Of a stretch of DNA of 64,000 bases, positions 37,542 to 48,380 are shown one piece after another. This stretch comes from Pedobacter sp. HDW13 (lineage in GTDB: Bacteria; Bacteroidota; Bacteroidia; Sphingobacteriales; Sphingobacteriaceae). Numbering within the stretch: position 1 is the first letter of the stretch; each line of letters begins with the position of its first letter. The stretch spans positions 62,001 to 126,000 of the forward strand of contig NZ_CP049868.1 of NCBI RefSeq assembly GCF_011303555.1, written 5' to 3'. Made by a program: the position numbers and the translations under genes. Under the pieces are notes generated by a model, which worked only from the letters and a program-made list of their open reading frames with translations, did not search any database and was not told the origin of the DNA.

Positions 37542-39412
37542 TAATTTATGGGGATTAACTGAACTTCTAAGAGTTTCATCAGTCCGTTTTTTACAATTGT
37601 TTCTGGATTTATGCTAATTTGATGCAGGCCTTTGCCTAACTGTATTTCACCAATTTCCTGGGAGATGACTTTCTCCGTTATAAGTACATCCCGCTGAATT
37701 TTTTGTTGGTCGATTTTAAAGCTATAGCTTCCTCCATTGTCTCTATCGGCCAGATATTTGATATTGATTTTAAATTTTTGTGGCACTGATGTCCTAAAAT
37801 CCCATTTTACGGATTTTTCTATTTTATCCCAGCCCTCGACATAAAAACGATCTGTTTTCCCATCTCCAAAACTAAATCCCTTGCTTAAATTGGCATCAAA
37901 AGCCAACAACCTTGTTAAAGCGGTATTGTTCGCTACATAACGTAAACTATCTGTTTTAATCTGTCCGTTTAAAGCCAGCACGACTACCGTGTTTGCGGTA
38001 TCGGTCGCTTTTTTGGGTACATGGATAAAAAAATCCCCATCACCAATAGCCTGGATTAACAATTTAGTTTTTTTGGGGTCCGTTAAAAAGTAAGCGGTAT
38101 CAATTTGGTTTTTTAAGCCACCTACATATAATTTACCGTCTTTCGGCCAATCAAATACATGTAAGTAGAGGTTATTTCCTTTTTGGGTAGTTACACCCCA
38201 GCTTTGGAAGGGCATTTTCGTTTTATGGGTCTGATAGATACTTGCTGCGTTTTTCCCCACCCATTTTTCAATTCCCGTTAATATCAGCGAATCTTTCGCA
38301 TCAAAAGTGCCATCGCCTTTAGGACCAATATTTAAGAGTAGGTTGCCATTACGTGAAGCTGCGTTGGCTAAAAGCCTGATAAAAAAACCAGCAGGTTTAT
38401 GTGAACTATCATATTTGCTATAACCATACGATTCATTTGTAGTAGGAATAGCTTCCCAGTCCCCATCAACAGGATAAAATTCGGCAGGTCTGTCTGCTGT
38501 ATTTTTATAGTCTCCAAAATTACCGTTGGCATTTCTTACCAACCGGCCGTTGACGACAACATTTGGATCGGTCTCCCTGATGGCTTTTAAGATCCGTATG
38601 TTTTCTGAAAGCGGCAATTTTTGCGGGGTATCAAACCACAAAATATCAGGATGGTACCTGGTGATCAATTCTTTGATCTGTGGAATGGCCTTTTCATCAA
38701 CATATTTAACAGCCTTTGGCAATAAATCGGGACGTTCAGCATACCAGTTAACCCCACCATACAGGGCTAAATCCCCACCAGGATTTTTATACTCCCAGTC
38801 GTTTCCTGGTGCATCGGGGTGCTCCCAGTCAAAGGCATGTGAATAGTAGAATCCAAACTTTATCCCATGCTTTTTAGCTGCCTCGGCCAGTTCCATCATG
38901 GGGTCTCTTTTAAATGGTGTTTGGACAGTGATATTGAAATCCGAAACTTTCGAAGGGTACATCGCAAAACCATCGTGATGTTTTGCTGTGATGATAAAAT
39001 AATTCATTCCGGCTTTTTTTGCTCCCAAAATCCATTTTTCGGCATCAAAAAGAACTGGATTAAACAGATGGGCAACTTCCAAATACTCCTTTTTTGATAT
39101 TTTCTCTTTGCGCATCAGATGTTCGGCATAGCCGTTTACTTTTTTGCCTTTCCATTCGCCGGCTGGCAGCGAATAGATCCCCCAATGCACAAACATTCCA
39201 AATTTGGCATCCTGCCACCATTTGATGCGTTGACCATGTGTTTTCATCGAAGCAGTATACCAGGTATCGATCGCTTCCTCAATTGCTTTTTTATCACGTT
39301 CTTTGGATGGATTAAACATCTGTTTATCCTCGTCTCCTATTACCTGACCAAAGGCAAGAAGGCGAATGGATAACAGAACCGGAAGAACAAATAGTTTCTT
39401 TATTACATCCAT
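37541..39412 (-). CDS. GH29-type alpha-L-fucosidase (paralogue 2, with C-terminal beta domains)
   Basis: This 623-residue secreted enzyme has the GH29 core up to about residue 400: WWQDAKFGMFVHWGIYSLPA near 65, YFIITAKHHDGFAMYPSK near 138, KHGIKFGFYYSHAFDWEHP near 181 and DILWFDTP with the nucleophile Asp at about 261. An extra C-terminal part of about 200 residues follows with beta-rich sequence (SYSFKIDQQ, ISINPE segments), probably a carbohydrate-binding domain. It differs from the smaller paralogue in that extension and may act on a longer or branched substrate. It overlaps both neighbours slightly, consistent with one operon. Confidence 0.92.
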   Translation of the reverse strand: MDVIKKLFVLPVLLSIRLLAFGQVIGDEDKQMFNPSKERDKKAIEEAIDTWYTASMKTHGQRIKWWQDAKFGMFVHWGIYSLPAGEWKGKKVNGYAEHLMRKEKISKKEYLEVAHLFNPVLFDAEKWILGAKKAGMNYFIITAKHHDGFAMYPSKVSDFNITVQTPFKRDPMMELAEAAKKHGIKFGFYYSHAFDWEHPDAPGNDWEYKNPGGDLALYGGVNWYAERPDLLPKAVKYVDEKAIPQIKELITRYHPDILWFDTPQKLPLSENIRILKAIRETDPNVVVNGRLVRNANGNFGDYKNTADRPAEFYPVDGDWEAIPTTNESYGYSKYDSSHKPAGFFIRLLANAASRNGNLLLNIGPKGDGTFDAKDSLILTGIEKWVGKNAASIYQTHKTKMPFQSWGVTTQKGNNLYLHVFDWPKDGKLYVGGLKNQIDTAYFLTDPKKTKLLIQAIGDGDFFIHVPKKATDTANTVVVLALNGQIKTDSLRYVANNTALTRLLAFDANLSKGFSFGDGKTDRFYVEGWDKIEKSVKWDFRTSVPQKFKINIKYLADRDNGGSYSFKIDQQKIQRDVLITEKVISQEIGEIQLGKGLHQISINPETIVKNGLMKLLEVQLIPIN

Positions 39413-40578
39413 ATTAATGGGTTTCTAATGGGTAGGTTTCTGATTACCTCTTCAACTTTTGGCTGATGATCTAATTTCTCCCAGGTTCCAAACCAGGCCT
39501 GATTGTGAAAGTGTTTTGCTCCAAACAGTAAAAAAGGCTGTGCTACAGGCCAGTTGTCCCAGTGCATTACATCTTTTGGAAAAGGCCAAAGTACCTTATT
39601 GGCCACAAAAGGAAACAAATAGGCTATCCCCTTTTCTATTGTCCGTCCATCAGCCAACCTGAAGCTCCACAAATCATTTTCTTTATCTGACAGTATCTGG
39701 CAGAGCATAGTCATTGCATCTAAGTTAAACAGCGAGTACCCATAAGGCTTTGTACGTTTAAGTTCCCTGGGAAAACTGCCATCTGTTGCCATTTGATTGG
39801 GCAAGAGCACCGTTTTAAAGCGTACCCTACAAAAATCGAGCATATCCTCATTTCCTGTAAGCCTGGCAAATGAGGCCACCTGCATTGTCCAGCATGTCCC
39901 ATGGTTATTTTCCGCATTCATTTCATCTTTACCATATTGGTGGGTGGTTAACCATATTAGATAATCTGCAAACCATTTTTTTATTGTTATTAACGCCGCT
40001 TTATCTGTTTGTTTCGAGTCCTGCATGACCAAAATACCCTGGGCCACTTCCATTAGCTGAATTGTATCGATAATACCGATTCCTCTTCCTGTAAACCTTC
40101 CCTGTATCGCCTGCGCAAATAAGAGATTGGGATTCATCAAAGTCCCCGGGTTTACAAACCAGGCTTTAAGATGTAGATATGCGTGTTTGACATATTTTTC
40201 ATCTGCAGTAATCTTATAGGCTGATGCCAGTGCTCCAATAATTTTACTGAAACGAATCATGGCCAGGCGGTGTGCCGTGAAATTATCCGGATTGGTCAGT
40301 CCATCTTTTTGGATATAAGGACCTGTCGGATTTTTTGGATCGGGCCACCAGTAATCGCCTTCCGAAAAGAAATCGTGCCTATCCCCCGCGCTCCGGCTAG
40401 ACGTTTCGGCAGTAACTGTTACAGGCATCTGTGACAACGCCCATTCTCCTTCAGCCAATAGCTGTTTTCTGAGTACTTTTATTACTTGAGCTGTGTATCT
40501 ATCGTTTCCTTTTTGCGCTTTTGCCATAAAGACAAAGACCAAACATAAAAACAATGAAATTTTAATTTTTAGGCTCAT
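39403..40578 (-). CDS. Alginate_lyase-family protein (PL38-like)
   Basis: This 391-residue secreted protein (signal peptide ending FMAKAQ) has the (alpha/alpha)-toroid plan of the Alginate_lyase Pfam family: DRHDFFSEGDYWWPDPKNPT near 66, IRFSKIIGALASAYKITAD near 108, NAENNHGTCWTMQVASFAR near 226, and GSFPRELKRTKPYGYSLFNL near 265. Relatives in PL5 cut alginate and members of PL38 cut glucuronan; which applies here cannot be told. The conserved NNHG and KPYGYS regions are intact, so the enzyme is probably active. It overlaps the GH31 stop and GH29 start. Confidence 0.85.
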   Translation of the reverse strand: MSLKIKISLFLCLVFVFMAKAQKGNDRYTAQVIKVLRKQLLAEGEWALSQMPVTVTAETSSRSAGDRHDFFSEGDYWWPDPKNPTGPYIQKDGLTNPDNFTAHRLAMIRFSKIIGALASAYKITADEKYVKHAYLHLKAWFVNPGTLMNPNLLFAQAIQGRFTGRGIGIIDTIQLMEVAQGILVMQDSKQTDKAALITIKKWFADYLIWLTTHQYGKDEMNAENNHGTCWTMQVASFARLTGNEDMLDFCRVRFKTVLLPNQMATDGSFPRELKRTKPYGYSLFNLDAMTMLCQILSDKENDLWSFRLADGRTIEKGIAYLFPFVANKVLWPFPKDVMHWDNWPVAQPFLLFGAKHFHNQAWFGTWEKLDHQPKVEEVIRNLPIRNPLIWM

Positions 40579-42729
40579 CTTCTTTGGTCATAAATGTAAA
40601 ACTAACTTTACCGATAGTATTTGGCATTCCTTTTTCCGGGGCAGAGATACTTCCCTTTAACTGTCCATTCTCAAGCCGTTCGACTTTAATTTTCCTCCAG
40701 GCTAACTGCCCCCTTTCAAAGTCAAAGGTTTCGCCATCATCATCATATAAATTATAGGCACTGTTTTTTTCTCCATAATGGCGGATTTCAAGGTTTACTT
40801 TTTCACCGGGTTTTGGCGCATGGAGCAAAGGGGGCATCATTGGGATAATTCCACCGTCTTTAACATAGACTGGTATCTTGTCTAATCCTGGCGTAACGGT
40901 AATCACCCGACCATCCCCGACAAAGGCACCGGTATAAAAATCGTACCATTTACCTTTTGGCAAAATCACTTTCCGTTGCACCTGTCCAGTAAACATGGGG
41001 GCAACAAGTAAGTACTCGCCGGCCATGTACTGATCTTTAATTTCTTTGGCTATAGCTTCAGCGTAAGGATTTTCTTCTAAATTAACATTGGCCTGTTCCT
41101 CTATTTTCAATTCTTGTTTGAAGCCGTCTTCCAGATTCATTGCCCTAAACGGGGGTGTGCCTTCAAAATGATATTTTGCAAATTCGGTATACCAATAAGG
41201 CATCATCCTCATTCTTAATAAAGCATATTCTTTTACCTGTCTTTCTACATCGGGATAAGTCCATGGCTTAGTACCGCTAGCCCAGGCATTGATCATTGCC
41301 ATGGGTGAAAAAACGTTAGACTGGAATCTTCTTAACCACTCTTCTCCTGTTTTGGACGCCCTTACTTCAGGCGTCCATAAAACACCTGCAAAACCACTGT
41401 TGATCAGCGCGGTGATGAAATCTTCGTGATTATAATAATCGTTATAGATTACGTATGGGAATGAGGTGCCCCCGCCATTGCTTGCCCTGACCAGACCAAA
41501 TGTACGTTTATTCCTGTTTTTGAACATTTCTGCAGAGTAGCGCTGCATTAGCAGACCATAAGTTTGGCGCATCTGTTCTGCACTCGTCCCTGAGGGAAAA
41601 GTGGCTAAATCCGGCCATAAATAATGATCATAGCCATCTACTTCATCGATTTTATAGCCGCTTATGCCAATATCTACCTGATCCTGCTGCAATTGGCGAA
41701 AGAAAAGGTTTTGCGCTTTTGGTAAGGTAAAATCCGGGACTGCGCCCAACCAAACAGTGTGTGAGGCTGTCAAAGGCTTAATATCATCATAAAACGATGC
41801 TTCAGGGGAAACATAAGGATTGATCCAAAGATTTAACCTAATGCCTTTGGCTAACATACTTTTTACAAAACCAGCTGGTTGGGAAAACCTGTTCTTATCC
41901 CATGTAAATGTTCCAGGATAGGCCTTACTTTGCCAACCTGGTTCCAAGCCCACAAAATCCAATGGATAGCCTTTTTCTTTAAAGCTATTGACTTCTTTTT
42001 CTACATCTGCTGCAGTGGAGTGTGTCATTACCCTTTGAGTAAAACCTAAACCCCATCGCGGGGCAAATAACCACCTCCATTAAATAAATTATATCTTTTA
42101 ACAGCATCCAAAGGCCTCGGCCCGCCAAAAACATAAATTTCTACACCAGGTGCGGGGACTAAAATTTCTACTTCATCGCCGTTGTTGCGCGAGGACCAGC
42201 CTTTATCAGAATTTCTATCTTTTGGTACTGGAAAATTTTTACTGTCTTTTCTCATAGTGGTACCTGCCCAAACCTTAATGTACCTAGCCGAATTGATAAA
42301 GACTCCATAGCCATTGGATGAAATATAAAAAGGGGTCGGTGCATGTGTACGTCCGTTATCCTTACCACCATAATGATCTACATGCAATTCTAATATCTTA
42401 CCACGTTGATGCACGGTCTGGAAATTCAAGCCGAAACCATATAGCTGTTCCGTCTTATCCAGCGGAATCCGTAAGTATGTTTTGCCATCACTAACCTGTG
42501 CTATCACCGGCTGATTTGCAAAAGGAAATACCGTTGTGCCTAGTCTGTTTAATGATCCATGATTAGGTTTGGCGCCTGAAGCTTTTAAAAGATCGTAAGG
42601 TTCCGGCGTACCAAATACACCTTTCCATACACCTTGTTCAACTTCTTTCCATATTATTTCCTGTGCTTTCAGGTTAAAATGAAGGCTAAGCAGAAAGGCT
42701 GTAAAAAGTGACAGTTTTATTAACTTCAT
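40562..42729 (-). pseudogene. GH31 alpha-glycosidase split by a single-base frameshift
   Basis: Two minus-strand frames (42046-42729 and 40562-42028) together give a GH31 enzyme of about 722 residues. The first carries the signal peptide and N-terminal beta-sandwich; the second starts in the barrel with GYPLDFVGLEPGW and contains the nucleophile region GISGYKIDEVDGYDHY and NGGGTSFPYVIYNDYYNH. At the run of G at 42060-42063 (plus strand) the first frame ends GYLPRDGV; adding one base gives YLPPRWGLGFTQRVM and joins the second frame. GH31 includes alpha-xylosidases, glucosidases and galactosidases; the specificity is unknown. Apart from this indel the gene is intact. Confidence 0.88.
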
Positions 42730-42854
42730 AAGAATATAGTTGACAGGCAGGAACTGGAGAAATTAAGCATAGGCATATTCTTTGGCCGTGCAGGCAGTGA
42801 AATAGCAATAGGGTAACTGACCGGACGCACTAGCTCCGGTCAGTTACGGAAAGT

Positions 42855-43646
42855 CTAGAATGAGGGGGCAAGCGCTGCTCCAAAAACATGAACAATTCCA
42901 TTTGTAGCGACATAACCCGCGCTTCTATCGTTTGTTCTATTGTTATGTACAATTGGCGCCTGGTCACTATTGTTCAATATTTTTAGATAGAAAATTCCAT
43001 TTTCATCAAAGCCTTTGCCATTATTAAAATACCCCAGCATTGATGATTTAGACAGGACAGTGTTTGCAGGCAAAAGTGATTTTACAGCTACGTTATCGGC
43101 ATTGAGGTTATCGAAATTATATTTCCCCTGACCGATCAGGTAGAGGAAATAATTCTTAACGTCTTCTTTGGGATAATCGCTCCATTTGGTTGCAGGCTTA
43201 GTTATCGGCAAGCCCGTAGTAGGATTAACACCTGTAACTATTGGGTAATCGAACCAAAGACCTGCTGTCGGAATGTTACTGGTCGTCACAGTTACACCAT
43301 TGGTTACTTTAGTTGGCAGTACCCGAACGCCAACATTATGCAAGAACAGAAAGGTACGATCACTTTTTTCATATTCTGCAAGGTCTATACCAGCATATTC
43401 CAGGCCGAGCTTCATGTATTTAAAAACTGTATCGGTAGGGTCGCTAGCCATGCCGGTACCCGTAGCCCGGTCTTCCAAAAACTTGCGGGCCGATACGCCA
43501 ATATTGGGATCAAGTGTTTTTTTGACATAATCATAGTCTTTCTGACGTTCCAGGCCGAACATTTTTCCACAGCCGCTTTGGCTGATTGCGATCAAAGACA
43601 ATAAGATCGAAGGCAGTATTCTATTTTTAAAAACTTTCATTTTCAT
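42855..43646 (-). CDS. FAS1-like surface lipoprotein in the SusE position
   Basis: This 263-residue lipoprotein has a signal with Cys near residue 26 (SQSGC then GK). The C-terminal half resembles a fasciclin (FAS1) domain, with VKSLLPANTVLSKSSMLGYF near 190 and the typical end ATNGIVHVFGAAL. It directly follows SusD in the operon, the place usually held by a surface glycan-binding protein. It probably sits on the outer face and helps bind or hold the glycan. FAS1 assignment rests on a few motifs. A single-domain FAS1 protein in this slot is less common than immunoglobulin-like SusE types. Confidence 0.7.
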   Translation of the reverse strand: MKMKVFKNRILPSILLSLIAISQSGCGKMFGLERQKDYDYVKKTLDPNIGVSARKFLEDRATGTGMASDPTDTVFKYMKLGLEYAGIDLAEYEKSDRTFLFLHNVGVRVLPTKVTNGVTVTTSNIPTAGLWFDYPIVTGVNPTTGLPITKPATKWSDYPKEDVKNYFLYLIGQGKYNFDNLNADNVAVKSLLPANTVLSKSSMLGYFNNGKGFDENGIFYLKILNNSDQAPIVHNNRTNDRSAGYVATNGIVHVFGAALAPSF

Positions 43647-43694
43647 ATTATTTTAAACCTGCAATATTGTGCAGGCCGGTATAAAAATCAATTA

Positions 43695-45254
43695 TTACTC
43701 ACCATAACCAGGATTCTGAACCAATTTCCTATTGGAGTTCATAACTGCCCTGCTCAGTGGCCAATAGGAACGGCGAGTATCCGTAAAGCCCACAATATCT
43801 GTATTTCCATTTCTCAGCTGGCGGTCTTTGAGTACGGGATCCATAATTTCTTTCACTTTGTCTGTTCTCACCAAATCAAACCAGCGTTTACCTTCGCCAA
43901 TGAGTTCATATTGACGTTCCTCCAAGATGGTATTTTCCATTGCTGCGCGAGAATTTACCTTAGTATCTGTTACCAAATACTGGTCTACATTGGCTCTTTT
44001 TCTCACGAAGTTCAAATACTTGAGGGCATTGGGCAGATCATTGTTCCCATTAAGTGCTTCTGCGTACAGCAAATAGATGTCCGAGAGTCTATACATCGGC
44101 AAGTACACGGCTGTATTCTGATTGTAATATAAATTTAATTCTGCAGTTGGTATTGCTGCAGTCTGGTTTGCCGGACTGGGATAGAATTTTAAGAAACGGT
44201 CCCTATTGTTGAGGGCAGGATTTGCAACAGCATAAACATCCAATGTTTGTTTCGGTCTGATATCGTTGGTATGTACCGCCTGAGTCTGTGGCAGGAAGTA
44301 TTTTGCATACAATAAAGGATCAACCTGAAATATTTTATTATTTGGTGCATAAGATACAATTGTACAAGCACAACCATTTTTAGCAAAATCCCAATGCAAT
44401 GACCAAATACTTTCTATGCTTGACGCTGGGGAAGTAAATATACTTTTCCAACTCGCTGTTGGTTCTAAGTTTATATCAGATGCTCCGGCATAAAGTGCTC
44501 CTTTTGCATTCCTTGCTTTAAATAAGTTGGTTATCCAAACAATTGCATTTGTGTAATCTTTTTTCCACATATAGGCATCGGCCAAGGTTGCACATATAGC
44601 GGCTTCATTAATATAATAAACTGATGCACTCTGATTTTTAACGGTCAGATCATAAGCCGTTTTTAAATCTTTAATGATCACATCGTCCAAAATCTGTGAA
44701 GCTTTAGCCCTTTCCTTCTCAGCGGCTACCTGACTATCCTCATAGGGCTCCAGCCAAACAGGAGCATCACCCCAAACCCTAACCAGATAAAAGTAGCACA
44801 TTGCCCGCATAGCATAACATTGTGCCAGATTTGCATTGACCAAAGCCGGGGTTACATTATTATCCAAAGCCGTTACCCCTGGGATATATTTAATATTGTA
44901 GTTCGCTCTTGAAATGACTGTATAGAGTCTCGACCAATCTGCAAATGGATTATCTGTGGTCAGCGCATTCATTGCTACCTCTGTTGAATAGGTGTTGGTA
45001 TAAGATATAAAACGGTCAAAATTATCTGACCGAAAATCCCCCCAATAGTGATAACGGTCATTAAACTGTGTTTCACCAACCATTGTTAACTGAAAAGCGG
45101 AATACATACCGGCCATGGCCGCGTCAATATCATATTTAGATTTATAGAATTTATCTGTTGGCACCTGTGAGGCAGGCTCTTCGGTAAGAAATTTTTTGCA
45201 ACTTCCCAGGGTAAGGAGTAGCATGAAAATGCAGGTATATTTTATTGTTTTCAT
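43695..45254 (-). CDS. SusD/RagB family surface glycan-binding lipoprotein
   Basis: This 519-residue lipoprotein has a signal with Cys near residue 19 (LGSC then KKF). SusD features are FLTEEPASQVPTDKFYKSKY near 23, CYAMRAMCYFYLVRVWGDAP near 145, TPR-like helices, YRLSDIYLLYAEALNGNNDL near 398, and ILEERQYELIGEGKRWFDLV near 450. It forms a lid on the SusC pore and delivers oligosaccharides. It ends 49 bases before the FAS1 gene and starts ten bases after SusC, so the three form one unit. Confidence 0.96.
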   Translation of the reverse strand: MKTIKYTCIFMLLLTLGSCKKFLTEEPASQVPTDKFYKSKYDIDAAMAGMYSAFQLTMVGETQFNDRYHYWGDFRSDNFDRFISYTNTYSTEVAMNALTTDNPFADWSRLYTVISRANYNIKYIPGVTALDNNVTPALVNANLAQCYAMRAMCYFYLVRVWGDAPVWLEPYEDSQVAAEKERAKASQILDDVIIKDLKTAYDLTVKNQSASVYYINEAAICATLADAYMWKKDYTNAIVWITNLFKARNAKGALYAGASDINLEPTASWKSIFTSPASSIESIWSLHWDFAKNGCACTIVSYAPNNKIFQVDPLLYAKYFLPQTQAVHTNDIRPKQTLDVYAVANPALNNRDRFLKFYPSPANQTAAIPTAELNLYYNQNTAVYLPMYRLSDIYLLYAEALNGNNDLPNALKYLNFVRKRANVDQYLVTDTKVNSRAAMENTILEERQYELIGEGKRWFDLVRTDKVKEIMDPVLKDRQLRNGNTDIVGFTDTRRSYWPLSRAVMNSNRKLVQNPGYGE

Positions 45255-45263
45255 AATTACTTA

Positions 45264-48200
45264 TTATAAACTGATGTTTAAGCCAAAACCGAATTCTCTT
45301 CTTTTTGGATATTTCCCTGTATCATCTCCAGGGGTTAAAGGATTAGAAGTACTAAATTCCGGATCATATCCTTTATAGTTTGTCCATGTCAGTAAATTCG
45401 TTCCGTACACAAATGCCATTACCCCCTTGAGATAAACTCTTTTTGCCAAAGCCGGATCCATATTATAAGATAGCCTGGTACTGGCAAGCCTGATAAAAGA
45501 ACGGCTTTCCAAGTAAGCACTATTGCCATTTGCTTTTAAATTCCCGCGGGATGGCCGGTTTGGATAAAATGGATATTTTGCAATATCTCCCTGTTTTTGC
45601 CAGGAGTTGTATAGTACATCCGGGTTACCAGGACCAGTATTTGATGGATTGTTTGCATTGTATAACAAGGTATTGTATACCTCTCCACCAATTGATGCAT
45701 TGAAGAAAACATTCAATGAAAATCTTTTGTAGGTAAAGGTATTACCAAATCCCAGGTTAAACTTAGGCTGTGCATTACCAATTACATGACGGTCTCCATC
45801 ATCTATTAAGCTATCTCGTTTCACGTTAGCCCATTCGGTATCCCCTCCAACAAATTTTCCTGAAGGATCATACATATTGTGAATGGTACCACTGTAAGGT
45901 TGTCCATTGAAGGTATATTGGGGTTTTCCATTTACGTATAAAGGCTTATTGTCTGCTCCCAATACAACGGTCAATTTATCCCAATTGTCATTATAGGCAT
46001 TTGATTCATTCCATTGATAAACACCTAAGTTTTTCCATCCGTAAAAATCCCCAATTTTTCCACCTTCCTGAACATACCATTTATTACCGGCGATAAATGG
46101 AACCCCACCTGCAAGTTCTTTAATGGTACCTCTTTCAAAATAAATGTTTGCATCAACATTCCATGAAAAATTCTTTTTAGCTATCGGTGTAGCCGAAACG
46201 GTAAATTCGACCCCTTTATTAACAATAGAGCCTAAATTAACAATAACTGTTGAAAAACCCGTTTCTTTAACCAGCTGCCGCTGATATAGCAGGTCTTTCG
46301 ATTCTTTTTCATAAAGTTCGCCTGTAAAATTCAATCTTCCCTTAAAGAAGACAAGGTCCAAACCTAAGTTTTTTTGGATTCCGGTTTCCCATTTGATAAG
46401 GTTATTCCCGATGGTGGCATTGTAGGATGCCCCACCTACCCCATTATAATTTCCGTCGAACTGTACTTTTGTGATGGCACCATAATCATCGATCTGATCA
46501 TTACCTACACGGCCATAACTTGCACGGATTTTTGCATCATCAAGAAAAGGCTTAGACCAGTTCATAAATTTTTCTGCAGAAAAACGCCAGGCCATTGAAC
46601 CAGAATAAAAGGATCCGCGCTTGTTCTCCGGGCCGAACCTTGACGAACCATCATTGCGATACACTGCACTTGCATAGTACCTGCTTTTATAATCGTAGTT
46701 TGCCCTTGCAAAAATAGCCTGATTGGTATTTGCAGTACCGGTTGTATAGGATTTTGAAGAAGTAAGGTAAGCCGGTAATGTAACCATAATCTCCTCGCTT
46801 GCCGTATTCAGATACTCAAGATGAAATAAATCCTGTGTTCTGCGAATGGCATTTGCCCCTAATGTTGCACTTACATTGTGATCTTTAAATGTTTGGCTGT
46901 AGTTAAAATAGGTTTGGGCCTCATACCTGAATTTCTTTTCCAATTCATTTATACCACTATTGGTGTCACGGCCGGCACTTACATATCTCGGCGCAAAAAA
47001 GGTATATTGAGGGGTTTCATAAGCTAAATTAAAAAGCGTAGTCCATCTAATGTGCTTGGTAATATCAAAATCCAATTGATTGTTAACCTGTGCAGAAAAA
47101 GTTTCCGTTTTGTTCGTTTCATACAATGCATTTGCAACAGGATTTCTTTTTGAGCCGATGTAACTTGTTAATGCACCATCCGGATAATAGATCAAGGAGA
47201 ATGCGGGTCTGTCAAAAATAACGTTTACGGTTCTGGCGATTGGTATTTCGTTCTTGTTTTGATAATACAAGGAAATGTTGGTTGTGTATTTAAGGGTTGG
47301 CAACGCCTGATAAGAGATATTTAGTCTTGTTTGAAGCGATTTGGCAAAACTATTGATTACAATAGACTTATCATCAATGTAGTTTACGCTGGAATAATAA
47401 TTGAATGTTTTAGATGCCCCTGCCAAACTCGCATTTATCTGATTGCGCTGCCCCGTATTTCCCAACAGTAAATCTTGCAGATCATTATCGGAATTAAAAG
47501 AAACGTTTAATGAATCTGTATTTGAGCCAGCAGTTGCTGTGCCTCCGGCTTGTAACCTTCTAAATGCCCGAACTTCCTGAGAATTACTTTGTGGGAGCTT
47601 ATGTGCCAGTCTACCAAAAAGGTGTGTGTACTGGAGATCAATCCTAGGTTTACCTTCAATACCTTTTTTTGTTGTAATCAAAATTACACCATTTGCTGCC
47701 TGAGCACCATATATGGAAGCAGAAGCCGCGTCTTTTAAGACCTCAATGCCTGCAATATCCAGGGGATTGATATTTCTGCCATTGTCCGTAATCACTCCAT
47801 CAACTACGTATAATGGACCTGCGCCGCCATTTAACGTAGTTACCCCTCTAATCTGAATGGTTCCCTCAGCACCTGGACCGCCATCGGTTGTAACTGTTAC
47901 CCCAGATGCTTTGCCCTGTAATGCACTCAACAAATCTGTGGGCTGTCTCTCCTGAATATCTTTCGCCGAAACGGATGATACTGCAGAGCTGAGATCACTT
48001 CGTTTAACTTTACCACCAAAACCGATTACAACGACTTCATCCAAGGCACTTGAAGTTTCTTCGAGGACGACATTTATCGTTCCTGTTACGGCCTTCTTTT
48101 CAACGGTAGTATAACCGATCAGATTAAACTGCAGAATGGCATCAGTAGCTACCGAAATGGCGTATTTCCCTTCATTGTCCGTTGATACTCCCCCGGTCTG

Positions 48201-48380
48201 ATTTTTTACCCTGACTGTTACACCTGGCAGGGCTGACCCGGTACGGTCTTTTACAGTCCCGGAAACCTTTGCCTGTGCAGAAACCTTACCAATGCTAATC
48301 AAAGTCAGTAGACATACAATTATCATAGTACTTAGGATAACCGGATGTACGGAAAAATTTTTTGTAAATTTTCTTTTCAT
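45264..48380 (-). CDS. SusC/RagA TonB-dependent outer-membrane transporter
   Basis: This 1038-residue protein has a long signal sequence (cleavage near VSAQA), a carboxypeptidase-regulatory-like domain (SGTVKDRTGSALPGVTVRVK near 38), a DEVVVIGFG TonB-box-like segment near 115, the plug with GVTTLNGGAGPLYVVDGVI near 188, and a 22-strand barrel ending in FGFGLNISL. It imports oligosaccharides across the outer membrane with its SusD partner. It heads the SusC-SusD-FAS1 unit and lies downstream of the GH95 and esterase genes in transcription order. The gene is intact. Confidence 0.96.
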   Translation of the reverse strand: MKRKFTKNFSVHPVILSTMIIVCLLTLISIGKVSAQAKVSGTVKDRTGSALPGVTVRVKNQTGGVSTDNEGKYAISVATDAILQFNLIGYTTVEKKAVTGTINVVLEETSSALDEVVVIGFGGKVKRSDLSSAVSSVSAKDIQERQPTDLLSALQGKASGVTVTTDGGPGAEGTIQIRGVTTLNGGAGPLYVVDGVITDNGRNINPLDIAGIEVLKDAASASIYGAQAANGVILITTKKGIEGKPRIDLQYTHLFGRLAHKLPQSNSQEVRAFRRLQAGGTATAGSNTDSLNVSFNSDNDLQDLLLGNTGQRNQINASLAGASKTFNYYSSVNYIDDKSIVINSFAKSLQTRLNISYQALPTLKYTTNISLYYQNKNEIPIARTVNVIFDRPAFSLIYYPDGALTSYIGSKRNPVANALYETNKTETFSAQVNNQLDFDITKHIRWTTLFNLAYETPQYTFFAPRYVSAGRDTNSGINELEKKFRYEAQTYFNYSQTFKDHNVSATLGANAIRRTQDLFHLEYLNTASEEIMVTLPAYLTSSKSYTTGTANTNQAIFARANYDYKSRYYASAVYRNDGSSRFGPENKRGSFYSGSMAWRFSAEKFMNWSKPFLDDAKIRASYGRVGNDQIDDYGAITKVQFDGNYNGVGGASYNATIGNNLIKWETGIQKNLGLDLVFFKGRLNFTGELYEKESKDLLYQRQLVKETGFSTVIVNLGSIVNKGVEFTVSATPIAKKNFSWNVDANIYFERGTIKELAGGVPFIAGNKWYVQEGGKIGDFYGWKNLGVYQWNESNAYNDNWDKLTVVLGADNKPLYVNGKPQYTFNGQPYSGTIHNMYDPSGKFVGGDTEWANVKRDSLIDDGDRHVIGNAQPKFNLGFGNTFTYKRFSLNVFFNASIGGEVYNTLLYNANNPSNTGPGNPDVLYNSWQKQGDIAKYPFYPNRPSRGNLKANGNSAYLESRSFIRLASTRLSYNMDPALAKRVYLKGVMAFVYGTNLLTWTNYKGYDPEFSTSNPLTPGDDTGKYPKRREFGFGLNISL

